Shown piece after piece: positions 33,447-41,887 of a stretch of DNA of 64,000 nucleotides. A program made the translations under genes and the position numbers. The DNA is from JALZAI01 sp038212215 (GTDB lineage: Bacteria > Actinomycetota > Actinomycetes > Mycobacteriales > Jatrophihabitantaceae), in assembly GCA_038212215.1 (NCBI GenBank), contig JBBQUT010000017.1:1-64000 (forward strand), in the 5' to 3' direction. Position 1 is the first letter of the stretch. Every line of letters begins with the position of its first letter. Under the pieces are notes generated by a model. That model did not search any database and had not been told where the DNA came from. It saw nothing but the letters and a program-made list of their open reading frames with translations.

Positions 33447-34283
33447 CTAGCGCCCTTGCCACCGCGGTTCGCGTCGTTCGTTGAACGCGGCGTGGAACTC
33501 GGCGTGGTCCTGAGTCGTCATCAACAACGCCTGCGTCATCGCATCGAGCTCCATCGCGCTCGACATCGGCATGTCCAACTCGCGGGTGAGCAGTGACTTT
33601 GTCTGCGCCAGCGCGAGGGTCGGCCCGATGGCAAGGTGGCTCGCCAGATCGCGGACGGCGCCTTCCAGTTCATTGTCCCCGACGAGGCGGGAAACAAGAC
33701 CGTACCGGTCGGCCGTCGCAGCGTCGATGGTGGTGCCGAGCATGAGCAACTCGGTGGCGCGGCCCAGGCCCACCACCCGTGGCAGCAGGTAGGCCGCACC
33801 CATGTCGCCGCCGGACAGACCCACCTTGGTGAAGAGAAAAGCGAACTTGCCCGACGTGCTGACCACCCGAAAGTCCGAGGCGAGGGCGACCACCGCTCCG
33901 GCACCGGCAGCGATGCCGTGAATCGCAGTGATAATCGGGATCGGGCACTCGCGCATCGCCCGGATCACTTCGCCTGTCATCTTCGTGAAGCGCATCAGGT
34001 CACGAGGCTCCATGGCGATCAGCTCGCCGATGATCTCGTTGACGTCGCCGCCGCCGCAGAAGCCACGGCCTTCGCCGCGAATGATCAGCGCCCGCACGTC
34101 CTGATGGTGTGGGAGTTCGGCCAGCAGGTCACGCAGGTCGGCGTAGCTTTCGAAGGTCAGCGGATTGAGCTTCTCGGGACGATCCAGCGTCACAGAGGCG
34201 ACACCGTCGTGTTTGTCGAAGCGGAAGTGCTGCCACTGTTCGGTCAGCTTGGCCGAGGCACGGAAGCGATACGGCGAACTCAT
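33447..34283 (-). CDS. Enoyl-CoA hydratase/isomerase family protein
   Basis: A 278-residue crotonase-fold protein. The oxyanion segments are GEGRGFCGGGDVNEI and HGIAAGAGAVVALASDFRV; GLSGGDMGAAYLLPRVVG lies in the active-site region. Asp (GGDMG) stands where many hydratases have a catalytic Glu, which may mean altered chemistry such as isomerisation or ring cleavage. It is convergent with the monooxygenase gene and follows the ThDP gene on the same strand after 111 bases. A beta-oxidation-like step on the de-aromatised ring is plausible. Confidence 0.88.
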   Translation of the reverse strand: MSSPYRFRASAKLTEQWQHFRFDKHDGVASVTLDRPEKLNPLTFESYADLRDLLAELPHHQDVRALIIRGEGRGFCGGGDVNEIIGELIAMEPRDLMRFTKMTGEVIRAMRECPIPIITAIHGIAAGAGAVVALASDFRVVSTSGKFAFLFTKVGLSGGDMGAAYLLPRVVGLGRATELLMLGTTIDAATADRYGLVSRLVGDNELEGAVRDLASHLAIGPTLALAQTKSLLTRELDMPMSSAMELDAMTQALLMTTQDHAEFHAAFNERREPRWQGR

Positions 34284-34394
34284 GAGTCGATCATCTCCGA
34301 TCAGTTCGCGCTCGCGCGCCTAACGCATAGTTGCACTGTCCGGGACGGCAAGTACAGGGTTCCGACAGCACACCCGGCAGCCACGTGGCGCTCG

Positions 34395-36041
34395 TCAATG
34401 ACCGCGAAATGCCTCGGCCAGCCACCACGCACCGCCGTCGTCGGCAATCTTGGCGTCGATCAAGAAAGCCGACGTCCGAGCAGAATCCAGCCATGCGTCA
34501 AGCGCATCGAGATCATCGACTGCGCGGACGGTGATCGCATCCAGACCGTAGCCACGGGCGATCGCGGCGATGTCGACATCAGGAAACGTCACTGTCGAGA
34601 GGTCGGCACCAGCAGGCCCGAAGTGATGCACCTCAGCGCCGTACGCTGCGTCGTCGTACACGACGATCACGATCGGCAGCTTGAGCCGGGCGACCGTCTC
34701 GAGTTCGGCAGCCGACATGAGCAGGCCACCGTCACCGGTTGCGAGCACGGCGAGCCGATCCGGCCGGGCGAGGTGTGCACCGACAGCGGTCGCCAGACCG
34801 AGACCGATCGACTGAAACGACTGGGTGAAGCAGAAGCCGGCCTCGTCGGGCACCGACAGGTACGCGCTCGGGTAGCCCATGAAGTTACCGGAATCGACGG
34901 CAAGAGTGCGTTGCGGCGGTAGCCGTTGCTCAAGTTCCTTGCTGAGCAATCGCGCGTCGATACGCTCATTCGTGGACGAGTCAGATACCGCAACGTCCAC
35001 CCACGCTCCCCCTGCCGCGATCTGTTTCCTAACGTCGGCCGACCGGCATCCGGTAGACGGGGCCGGCGGAAGATGCGCCAGTAAGCAACTGGCCGTCTCG
35101 CCGACATCGCCGTGGACCCCGAGCGTGATTGGGCGGTTCGCGCCCAGTGCCTCCAGGTCGGAGTCGATCTGGACGACAACGGCGTCGTCTGCAATCAGTC
35201 GGCCGTGCCGCGTCGTCCACATCGTGAGGCTGCATCCCCATGCCACAAGCAGATCCGCGCTCCGGATGAGATCGGCGGTCAACGGCGACGAGAAGCCCCC
35301 GGAGATGCCGAGATCGTAGGGGTCGCCCCGGAACATGCCCTTGGCGACCGCTGACGTGGCCAGTAACGCACCGGTACGCTCGCCTACCGCACGTAGCAAG
35401 GCCGTCTGCCCCCGAGCGCCTCGTCCGGCGATGAAGACCGGGCGGTGCGCGGCGGCGAGAGCGGCGATCAACTCGTCCACGGCACGCCCCCCTGGTCGGA
35501 CCGGCACGACAGTGGGCAAGGTCAGTTCCGCTGACAGCAAATTGTCGTCGACCGCCTGGACCTGCACATCGAGCGGCAGATTCAACACCACCGTGCGGCG
35601 TCCGTCGCGTGCGATGCGCCACGCCCGCAGTGTGTCCTCGACCGCGGTGTCGGCGCGGTGCACCCGTTCGGCGACCGCGCCGACGCTGCGCACGAGCGCG
35701 TCCTGGTCGATGCGGAAGTTCGAGCGGACGGCGGACGACGCCGTGTCGGCAGCCAGCACCACCAGCGGAGTGCGGGATTTCGCTGCCTCGGCGATTCCGG
35801 TCATCGCATTCGTCAGGCCGCAACCCTGGTGGACGGTGAGCACGCCGACGCCACCGGACGTCCGGGCGTAGGCATCGGCCATCGTCGCCGCGCCGCATTC
35901 GTGGCGGGCAGCCGTGAATGTGACGCCGGCGGCGCGCATCGCATCGGTGACGAAGAAATTGCCACTGCCGACAACTCCGAACGCACGGCGTGCACCGAGC
36001 CGGGCGACAGTCCGGCCGACACACTCGGCCACCGTAGTCAC
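34395..36041 (-). CDS. ThDP-dependent decarboxylase/synthase
   Basis: A 548-residue enzyme of the acetolactate synthase/benzoylformate decarboxylase superfamily. Catalytic Glu48 is in ARHECGAATMADAYAR. The ThDP-Mg motif begins with GDGG at ~436 and ends VVYDDAAYG, with Asp where most members have Asn. GTG 36041 is chosen because it overlaps the preceding repeat mini-ORF by GTGA; no other start has a ribosome site. Its neighbour is an isatin-hydrolase-like protein, whose product isatinate (2-aminophenylglyoxylate) resembles benzoylformate. I therefore suggest it decarboxylates isatinate towards anthranilate; sulfoacetaldehyde- or oxalyl-CoA-type reactions are alternatives. Confidence 0.85.
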   Translation of the reverse strand: MTTVAECVGRTVARLGARRAFGVVGSGNFFVTDAMRAAGVTFTAARHECGAATMADAYARTSGGVGVLTVHQGCGLTNAMTGIAEAAKSRTPLVVLAADTASSAVRSNFRIDQDALVRSVGAVAERVHRADTAVEDTLRAWRIARDGRRTVVLNLPLDVQVQAVDDNLLSAELTLPTVVPVRPGGRAVDELIAALAAAHRPVFIAGRGARGQTALLRAVGERTGALLATSAVAKGMFRGDPYDLGISGGFSSPLTADLIRSADLLVAWGCSLTMWTTRHGRLIADDAVVVQIDSDLEALGANRPITLGVHGDVGETASCLLAHLPPAPSTGCRSADVRKQIAAGGAWVDVAVSDSSTNERIDARLLSKELEQRLPPQRTLAVDSGNFMGYPSAYLSVPDEAGFCFTQSFQSIGLGLATAVGAHLARPDRLAVLATGDGGLLMSAAELETVARLKLPIVIVVYDDAAYGAEVHHFGPAGADLSTVTFPDVDIAAIARGYGLDAITVRAVDDLDALDAWLDSARTSAFLIDAKIADDGGAWWLAEAFRGH

Positions 36042-36133
36042 GGCCGAGCCATCACATTCGTTCGCTCGCAAGCCTCGCTCACGGCCGACACTCGCTCACG
36101 GCCGACACTCGCTCACCGCTGACACTCGCTCAC
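36038..36133 (-). repeat. 17-base tandem repeat forming a GTGA-linked mini-ORF chain
   Basis: Between the cyclase-family stop (36130) and the ThDP start (36041) the minus strand carries starts at 36133, 36116, 36099 and 36082, 17 bases apart. Each has the core GTGAGCGAG, and each short ORF overlaps the next by GTGA: VSECQR, VSECRP, VSECRP, then the 14-codon VSEACERTNVMARP, whose TGA overlaps GTG 36041. The sequence is a shortened relative of the 71-base repeats found elsewhere in the window. There are no spacers, so it is not a CRISPR array. Confidence 0.85.
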
Positions 36134-36912
36134 GATGTGGGACGCTCCACGAGGGCGAAGACACGGCTCGGGCTGCCGGTGCCACCGACGAGCGGCAGCG
36201 GGCTCACGATGAGTACTGCGCCGGTCGGCGGTAGCAGTTCGAGATTGCGCAACTGGGTCAGCCCGTAGCTTCCTGCTTCGAGCAGGAAATAATGCGCCGG
36301 GAAAGGCGGCTCGAAGCCGCCCGCCGCGCCGGCGTCGATTCCCACCGTTTCCACACCGAAACCGGTGACCGCGCGCTCGGCGACGAGCCATTGCACGAAC
36401 GCCGACGACGGTCCCGGCGTATGCGGGCCCTTGGCGTCGGCGTTGAGGAACCAGGCGGCGTCCTCCTGACGCGCGCTCCAGCCGGTCTGCATCAGCAACC
36501 AGCTTCCGTCGGGAACGCGTCCGTGCACGGCCTCCCACTCGAGGACGTGCTCCGGCTCCAGCAGGAAATCGGCGTCGGAACGAACCTGGTCGCGGACATC
36601 GACCACGACCGCGGCACCGATCAGGCGGTCGGGCGGAATCTGGTCGACTGTCGCTCCGTCGCGAGCAGAGATCCAGTGCGCCGGTGCGTCAAGATGAGTG
36701 CCGGTGTGCTCACCGGTATGGATGTTGTTCCAACGCCAGGCCGGGCCGCGGTCGTCGAAAGCGCTGACCGGCTCCAGGCTCAGCGAAATCGTGTTTGCGA
36801 ACGGCGGCGGTAGCTGCAGAACCGGCGTGCTGCTGCTCAGCGGCGCGGTGAGGTCAATGACCTCGACCTGCGCAGACCCGATCGCATCCACCAGTGCGCT
36901 CAACACACTCAC
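36130..36912 (-). CDS. Cyclase-family metal hydrolase, isatin-hydrolase-like
   Basis: A 260-residue protein of the cyclase/kynurenine formamidase-like family. The metal motif HTGTHLDAPAH (His69, His73, Asp75, His79) is complete. Relatives include isatin hydrolase (Mn-dependent opening of isatin to isatinate) and kynurenine formamidase. GTG 36912 is the start because it overlaps an upstream mini-ORF stop by GTGA; the frame continues further only through repeat DNA. The adjacent ThDP decarboxylase and the aminobenzoate genes make isatin hydrolysis the best guess. N-formylkynurenine would also lead to anthranilate-type chemistry. Confidence 0.82.
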   Translation of the reverse strand: MSVLSALVDAIGSAQVEVIDLTAPLSSSTPVLQLPPPFANTISLSLEPVSAFDDRGPAWRWNNIHTGEHTGTHLDAPAHWISARDGATVDQIPPDRLIGAAVVVDVRDQVRSDADFLLEPEHVLEWEAVHGRVPDGSWLLMQTGWSARQEDAAWFLNADAKGPHTPGPSSAFVQWLVAERAVTGFGVETVGIDAGAAGGFEPPFPAHYFLLEAGSYGLTQLRNLELLPPTGAVLIVSPLPLVGGTGSPSRVFALVERPTS

Positions 36913-37089
36913 GTCCGAACCCCGCTTCGCTCGCATCGGCCGGCCAAACCCATCACATTGGCTCGCTCGCAAGCTTCGCTCACGTCCGAACCTCGCTTCG
37001 CTCGCACCGGCCGGCCAAGCCCATCACATTGGCTCGCTCGCAAGCTTCGCTCACGTCCGAACCTCGCTTCGCTCGAAAGCTTCGCTCAC
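36909..37089 (-). repeat. 71-base tandem repeat encoding coupled 24-codon mini-ORFs
   Basis: On the minus strand three mini-ORFs precede the cyclase-family gene. A 12-codon one starts at GTG 37089 (stop at 37051) with a strong GGAGG ribosome site. Two 24-codon ones start at 37054 and 36983 (begin VSEACERANVMGL, end RSEVRT or RSGVRT). Starts of successive full units and of the gene (37054, 36983, 36912) are exactly 71 bases apart, and every junction is a GTGA overlap. Each unit ends with a GAGG-like site a few bases before the next GTG. The only strong ribosome site of the chain is at its beginning. Confidence 0.9.
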
Positions 37090-37243
37090 AGGTTCCTCCG
37101 CATCGTTGTTGCTGGTCTGGCATGCGCCGGCACTGGCGCCTCGTGAATCGGCACCGTGGTGGCGGCCACCCTATGCTCCTGGAGATGCGCTGCGGCACTG
37201 CCGTCCGGAAATCAACTCACACGCGACGCCCCGAGGAGCTGCG

Positions 37244-37606
37244 ATGCCGAGCTCGGACGCCGTGGCGCAACACCCACTTCTCGCGAGTGAGGTCATCGGG
37301 CTTTCCGGCCTGGACCCGGCACCGACCGAGAGCCAACTCTGGGTCGACTGCCCGGTGTGCATGCGGCACCAGTCGCTCGCCGAAGCCCACGTCGAACCTG
37401 CCGACGATCCGCAGGACATCACCGCCTACCGCTGTGCGAACGGTTGCGCAGTCTTGCTGTTGACCGGGCACCCGAACCCGTTCCCGATGCCGGGCTCGGG
37501 GCGCTATCGCCTCGGTGATCTGGCGGTCGCACCGCTGGTTGAGTCCGGATTGCTCATCGACATGCCTTCCGGAAATCAAGTGCGGCTCACCCCGGGCGTC
37601 CGCTAG
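37244..37606 (+). CDS. Small zinc-ribbon-like hypothetical protein
   Basis: A 120-residue soluble protein. ATG 37244 has GAGGAG at good spacing. Cysteines in VDCPVCMRHQSL and AYRCANGCAVLLL form a CxxC plus CxxxC pattern, probably one zinc-ribbon site. The C-terminal part (RLGDLAVAPLVESGLLIDMP) is unremarkable. It diverges from the cyclase-family gene and its mini-ORF chain, and its stop overlaps the convergent 490-residue gene by 4 bases. No function recognised. Confidence 0.7.
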   Translation: MPSSDAVAQHPLLASEVIGLSGLDPAPTESQLWVDCPVCMRHQSLAEAHVEPADDPQDITAYRCANGCAVLLLTGHPNPFPMPGSGRYRLGDLAVAPLVESGLLIDMPSGNQVRLTPGVR

Positions 37607-39075
37607 CGCGCCGAGCCGTAGCCGAGCACGGCGGCCAACCCGAGGGCGCTGCGCGGCTGATACGGGCAGCGCCAAAGCCCACCGTGTACCGCGGCATACG
37701 CCTCGTCCTGCCACGGCTGATCGTGTGCCGGCCCACCGCCGGTCTGCAGATCGGCGACGAGAAGCGCAGCCATCAGCGTGTTCGCGGTCGCCGGCTCGAA
37801 TACCTCGACGGCAAACCGATGCGCGCCGGCGTAGGCCGCGGCCAGCGCACGATTCTTCAGCACCGACCGGGTTCTGGTGGGCGGCGCGATGTTCATCGAC
37901 ACGGTGACACCGGCGGCACGCGCGACACTCGCTCGCCAGCGTTGCACGCGCTTGGCGAGGACGTAATTGGGACCCTGCTGCAGCACCAGCGCATCATGGA
38001 TGCCTGGCGTGACTCCAGGCGCGTAAGGCCGTCTCAGCAGCCGTCCCGCCGAGATGGCGCGCAGTGGCCGGCCGACGAGCTTGGCCAGGCGCGACCGGTC
38101 GTCGTAGGCCCGCAGCGCGTGGGCGACGGCTTCGGGGGGTACCGCGAACACGTCGGTCGGCGTGGCGAGGAATGCGAGGGCCAGGTCATCGTGCTGCTCG
38201 AGCAGGCCCACCGTCAGGGCGTCGACCGCAGCCGACAGCCGCAAGTTGATCACCCCGTCGGCGTAGACGTAGTTGCCTAGAACCAACCGACCCGCAAGGC
38301 CGAGAATCCACTCGGCAGCGTCACCGAAGTCGGTCAACAGGTCGAGGCCACAACGCTGTGCAGGCTCGGAGTTGCCAGCCCGGTCGGCGTGCGTCGCAAC
38401 CAACAGAGTTCCGGCCTGTCCCGCAGCAAGGGTCAGCAAACGCCGCCACAGTTCCGGGCGCGGCAGGTCAAGCGCTGCGACGCGAACGCCCCACCGCAGC
38501 AGCGGAAGCAGTGGACCCATCTCGGCACCGGCGCCGAGTACCACCACGGTGTGACCGTCCAGCCGCAGCCATTCGGGATGCTCCAGCACCGTACGGATCC
38601 GCTCAGCAGCCGACGGTTCCATGACGCCCGCTGTCGTCCACAACTCGAGCCGGCGCGCCAGGGCCTTTCCCGCCAACCGCTCACCGCGGTAGGGCAGGCT
38701 GAACTCAGGGTCCGGCTTCCCCGAGCCGCGAACCTCGAAAGTCGAGAGCGACGGTCGGGTGCGGTCGAAGGACGACGTCGCGAGTGGGGTCTCGACGTTG
38801 CTGCCGTCGCGGTAGTGCATCCGAGCGTGCACCGACTGCAGACCGTCGCCGGCCACTGTCAGTGCCGCCTCGCGAGAAGCCAAACCGGCTTGGACGAGGC
38901 GGCGGAAGTGGCCCATGTAGCCGCTTCGCCAGTTGGTCTCGCGTTCCGCGTCGAGAGCGCCGACTGGGTCGACGCCGCGTAGTGCGTCGGCCACGACCGC
39001 GCGGCCCAGCGTGGCGCTGCTGCGCCGTCCCGAGGAATCTGCCGGGACGACGACCCCGGTGTCGCCGCTGGTCAC
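37603..39075 (-). CDS. Hypothetical protein with Rossmann-like segment
   Basis: A 490-residue protein. HTVVVLGAGAEMGPLLPLL (residues ~175-193) is a GxGxxxG nucleotide-binding loop followed by VRVAALDLP, as in NAD(P)- or SAM-binding folds. Other conserved-looking blocks are ETNWRSGYMGHFRRLVQAG near the N-terminus, GNYVYADGVINLRLSAAVDA, and TVSMNIAPPTRTRSVLKN near the C-terminus. No catalytic tyrosine or cysteine pattern assigns an enzyme class. It is on the opposite strand from its neighbours and is probably monocistronic. Function unknown. Confidence 0.75.
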   Translation of the reverse strand: MTSGDTGVVVPADSSGRRSSATLGRAVVADALRGVDPVGALDAERETNWRSGYMGHFRRLVQAGLASREAALTVAGDGLQSVHARMHYRDGSNVETPLATSSFDRTRPSLSTFEVRGSGKPDPEFSLPYRGERLAGKALARRLELWTTAGVMEPSAAERIRTVLEHPEWLRLDGHTVVVLGAGAEMGPLLPLLRWGVRVAALDLPRPELWRRLLTLAAGQAGTLLVATHADRAGNSEPAQRCGLDLLTDFGDAAEWILGLAGRLVLGNYVYADGVINLRLSAAVDALTVGLLEQHDDLALAFLATPTDVFAVPPEAVAHALRAYDDRSRLAKLVGRPLRAISAGRLLRRPYAPGVTPGIHDALVLQQGPNYVLAKRVQRWRASVARAAGVTVSMNIAPPTRTRSVLKNRALAAAYAGAHRFAVEVFEPATANTLMAALLVADLQTGGGPAHDQPWQDEAYAAVHGGLWRCPYQPRSALGLAAVLGYGSAR

Positions 39076-39102
39076 GCCCGAGCCACGCTGCCCACCGGGC
39101 GA

Positions 39103-40683
39103 TCAGGGCAGATCGATGTCGGCGTAGACCGGATTGTGGTCGGAGGGAATGACGCCGACGAATGCTCCATATGAAAGGTCTAGCAGTTGGCCCCACGCCC
39201 GCACCGCAGTACCGCTGGAAACGAACAACCGGTCTGCGCTGCCGCCCAGCGGTGCCTGGCGGAAATAACCGTTGATGCTGCCGTACTGCGCGTTGTAGTG
39301 GGTCTGCGCGGCGCCAAATGCGTCAGAGATCAGATGCGTCTGCATCTCCAGCCCAGGCGTGTCTAGGGTCAGGTAGCGGTCAGGCCACGAGTTCATGTCT
39401 CCGCCGTAGATGGTGGACGTGACGCCATGGCTGCTCGCGTAGGCACGTGCCAGCGCAATCATGTTGTCGACCTCAATTTTCCGTTCGCTGTCGCCTACCG
39501 GTCCACGGACCGAGGTGAGGTGCGTGCCGAGATACAGGAATGTCGCACCGCTGCTGTTCGCCCTGAACAACTGGTAAGCCGTGCTCACCGAGTACCCGAT
39601 CATCCAGTGACCACCCGGGCCCAGTGGCGTGACGGTGGAACGGTTGTAGAGAACGTAATTGCTCATGTACGGGCTGTTCTGATTCGGTCCCGGGTTGCTT
39701 CCGTGATCAGTGTTGGCAAGCGCATACCCACTGCCCAGTCCGGACGCGATGGAGTCGACCTCACGAACGTAATTACCGGAGGTGGCGACGTTGCCGCCGG
39801 CCTCTTGCACTGTGATCACGTCGGCAGAGGCCCCGGAGAGCAGGGAGACGACACCGGCGCGGCGCTGAGACCAGGGGGCCAGGACACTGCCGTTCTCGAT
39901 ATTTCCGTCGTAGTTCACGCTGAGCGTGTTGTAGGTCAGCACCCGCAGATGCTGCGGGGACGACATGGGGACGGCCGTGACAGCCGGGCCGAAGCTAGAT
40001 AAGACCAACCCGTTGCTTGCGCGGACGCGGAACCAGTAGCGCACTCCGGCGCGCAAGTCGTACGGCGTGAAGCGGCGCGTGTTGTCGGTTGTCGTGTAAA
40101 TTCGCTGCCCGGTGGTGAAGGCCGCATCGGTGGCCTGCTGGATCCCGAAGCCGGTGGTCGACGGCGACCACCACGCCAGGTAGGTGCCGCTGGATCCGAC
40201 CGTTACGCCCAGCCTCGTGGGCACGGGCGGCATCAGGTGCACGTACTGGTAGGCACTAGACCACCGGATAATCGGTCCGTTGATCGTCGCGACCCGGTAG
40301 TAGTACGTGGCGGAGGTGTAACCCACCGGTACGTAGATCCGCGGTGCGGCTGCGCCGGTGGTGACGCGCTGTGGGCTGTAGCGGTTGATGTTGGCGTAGT
40401 AGATGTCGGACTCGACCGTCGAGGCGGTGACCCGGTACCACGTGGCGTTGGGTGCGACGTCGAGCGCGACGGTGAACGAGGTCGACGTACGCGCTGCTGT
40501 GTGTACGCCGACAGCCACCCCCGGCCATCCTGACGCGTCAGCCGGACCGGTTCCGGTGGCGACAAGCACTGCTGAAGCAACAGCGACGGTAAGCAATCGG
40601 GTTACGGACCGGGTGATATGGCGCCGACCGGCATGGTCACGGACGTGCGCCATCGTGAGCGGGGGCATGCGCATACTTTTCAC
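39103..40683 (-). CDS. Secreted endonuclease/exonuclease/phosphatase-family protein
   Basis: A 526-residue protein with an N-terminal signal (LLTVAVASAVLVATG then ADAS). Two fibronectin-III-like regions (residues ~50-240) precede an EEP phosphodiesterase domain. Catalytic motifs are RVLTYNTLSVN, VITVQEAGG, LYLGTHLTS, IYGGDMNSWPDRYLT and VIPSDHNPVYADI. GTG 40683 is chosen as start because AAGGAG lies 9 bases upstream; ATG 40674 is possible. It probably cleaves extracellular nucleic acid or a phosphodiester lipid. Confidence 0.85.
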   Translation of the reverse strand: MKSMRMPPLTMAHVRDHAGRRHITRSVTRLLTVAVASAVLVATGTGPADASGWPGVAVGVHTAARTSTSFTVALDVAPNATWYRVTASTVESDIYYANINRYSPQRVTTGAAAPRIYVPVGYTSATYYYRVATINGPIIRWSSAYQYVHLMPPVPTRLGVTVGSSGTYLAWWSPSTTGFGIQQATDAAFTTGQRIYTTTDNTRRFTPYDLRAGVRYWFRVRASNGLVLSSFGPAVTAVPMSSPQHLRVLTYNTLSVNYDGNIENGSVLAPWSQRRAGVVSLLSGASADVITVQEAGGNVATSGNYVREVDSIASGLGSGYALANTDHGSNPGPNQNSPYMSNYVLYNRSTVTPLGPGGHWMIGYSVSTAYQLFRANSSGATFLYLGTHLTSVRGPVGDSERKIEVDNMIALARAYASSHGVTSTIYGGDMNSWPDRYLTLDTPGLEMQTHLISDAFGAAQTHYNAQYGSINGYFRQAPLGGSADRLFVSSGTAVRAWGQLLDLSYGAFVGVIPSDHNPVYADIDLP

Positions 40684-40825
40684 GGGGCTTGTCTCCTTGC
40701 GCAATGACCGTGGTCATTGCGCCAATGTTGACTTCCCCCGCGCGTTCCGCTTCGGATTTTGAGCGGTAGTACCGCTTTAACTATACGCGAATTTCACAAT
40801 AGATCGAACCGACCCCGTCGCACCG

Positions 40826-41887
40826 ATGTGCCAGAGTGAACCCGTGGTGAGTTCAGTGCTGCTTGCGGTCGACGGAAACTCCCTGGTGCACCGCAGCTAC
40901 CACGCGCAGGCCCGCACCGGCATGCTCACCATCGACGGCAGGCCGACGTGGGCCGTGCGCGGGCTGCTCTGCCAACTGGTCGCTGCCGTCGATCGGATCC
41001 GTCCCGCAGCTGTCGTAGTCGGCTTCGACGATGCCGATCGCTCGTCACGGCGCGAGCGGTGGCCGAGCTATAAGGCCAACCGCGTCGACAAGCTGGAAAC
41101 TCTCGTGGACCAACTCCAAAGTGCGGCCGAGGTGTTGCGCGAACTCGGTGTCGCCGTCATCGTGCCGGACGGTCTCGAGGCCGACGACGTGCTCGCGTCG
41201 GCCGCTGCCTTCGCGCGCCGCAACGCCTGGTCGACTGTCGTCGTCACCTCGGACCGCGACGCGTTCGCGCTCATCGACGACACGACGAGCGTGCTGCGGA
41301 TCATCAATGGAGGGGTCGAGGCGTCACCGCTGATGACCGCCGACCGGCTGGTCACCCTGCTCGGTGTGCACCCGACGCAATACCGCGATTTCGCCGCGCT
41401 ACGGGGGGATCCGTCCGACAACCTGCCGGGGGTGCGCGGGATCGGGCCGCGAAGCGCCGCCCGACTGCTCGCGGAGTTCGGCAGCGCCGCTGCGGCGTTC
41501 GACGACCTTTCCCGGGTCCGATCCCGACTCGGCGCCGCCATCGCGAGCCGGCTCGCTGCGCCACAGGCGCGTGCAGCGTGGGAACTGAATTGCCAGGTGA
41601 TGAGGATGCATGACGATGTCTTCGGGGGGTTCGATCTGCGATGTGGGCCCGGAGTGCTGCCGCTCAGCGCGGGTCCGGTCGGCACGGTCTTTCGAGCGCA
41701 GAATTTGACCTGGACCGCGGCTGAGGCCCTGCGCGTGCTCGCCGACGTCGAGCCGGAGGAGATCCGAGCACCGCGAGCGAGCGAATCCCGGGTGTCCGAC
41801 GCCTGGGCGACACGCGGTGGCGGCCCGCGCTCCTTGCCGAAACTGCCCGTTCGCAAGCCCGTCCCGACGCAACTGTCGCTGTTTTGA
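40826..41887 (+). CDS. 5'-3' exonuclease (DNA polymerase I N-domain-like)
   Basis: A 353-residue flap-endonuclease-family protein. Metal and arch motifs are LLAVDGNSLVHRSYHA, VVGFDDADRSSRRERWPSYK, LEADDVLAS and VVTSDRDAFALID, followed by the helix-3-turn-helix LPGVRGIGPRSAARLLAEFG. It resembles stand-alone 5'-3' exonucleases related to the N-terminal domain of PolA, used in Okazaki-fragment processing and repair. The ATG at 40826 is given; GTG 40844 or 40847, nearer the conserved core, may be the true start. A ~100-residue low-complexity tail ends KPVPTQLSLF, whose QLSLF could be a sliding-clamp binding motif. Confidence 0.85.
   Translation: MCQSEPVVSSVLLAVDGNSLVHRSYHAQARTGMLTIDGRPTWAVRGLLCQLVAAVDRIRPAAVVVGFDDADRSSRRERWPSYKANRVDKLETLVDQLQSAAEVLRELGVAVIVPDGLEADDVLASAAAFARRNAWSTVVVTSDRDAFALIDDTTSVLRIINGGVEASPLMTADRLVTLLGVHPTQYRDFAALRGDPSDNLPGVRGIGPRSAARLLAEFGSAAAAFDDLSRVRSRLGAAIASRLAAPQARAAWELNCQVMRMHDDVFGGFDLRCGPGVLPLSAGPVGTVFRAQNLTWTAAEALRVLADVEPEEIRAPRASESRVSDAWATRGGGPRSLPKLPVRKPVPTQLSLF

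Noticed and set aside
36130..36972. Longer cyclase-family protein starting upstream of 36912
   Set aside because: The extra residues lie entirely in the repeat unit and lack a start with a ribosome site.
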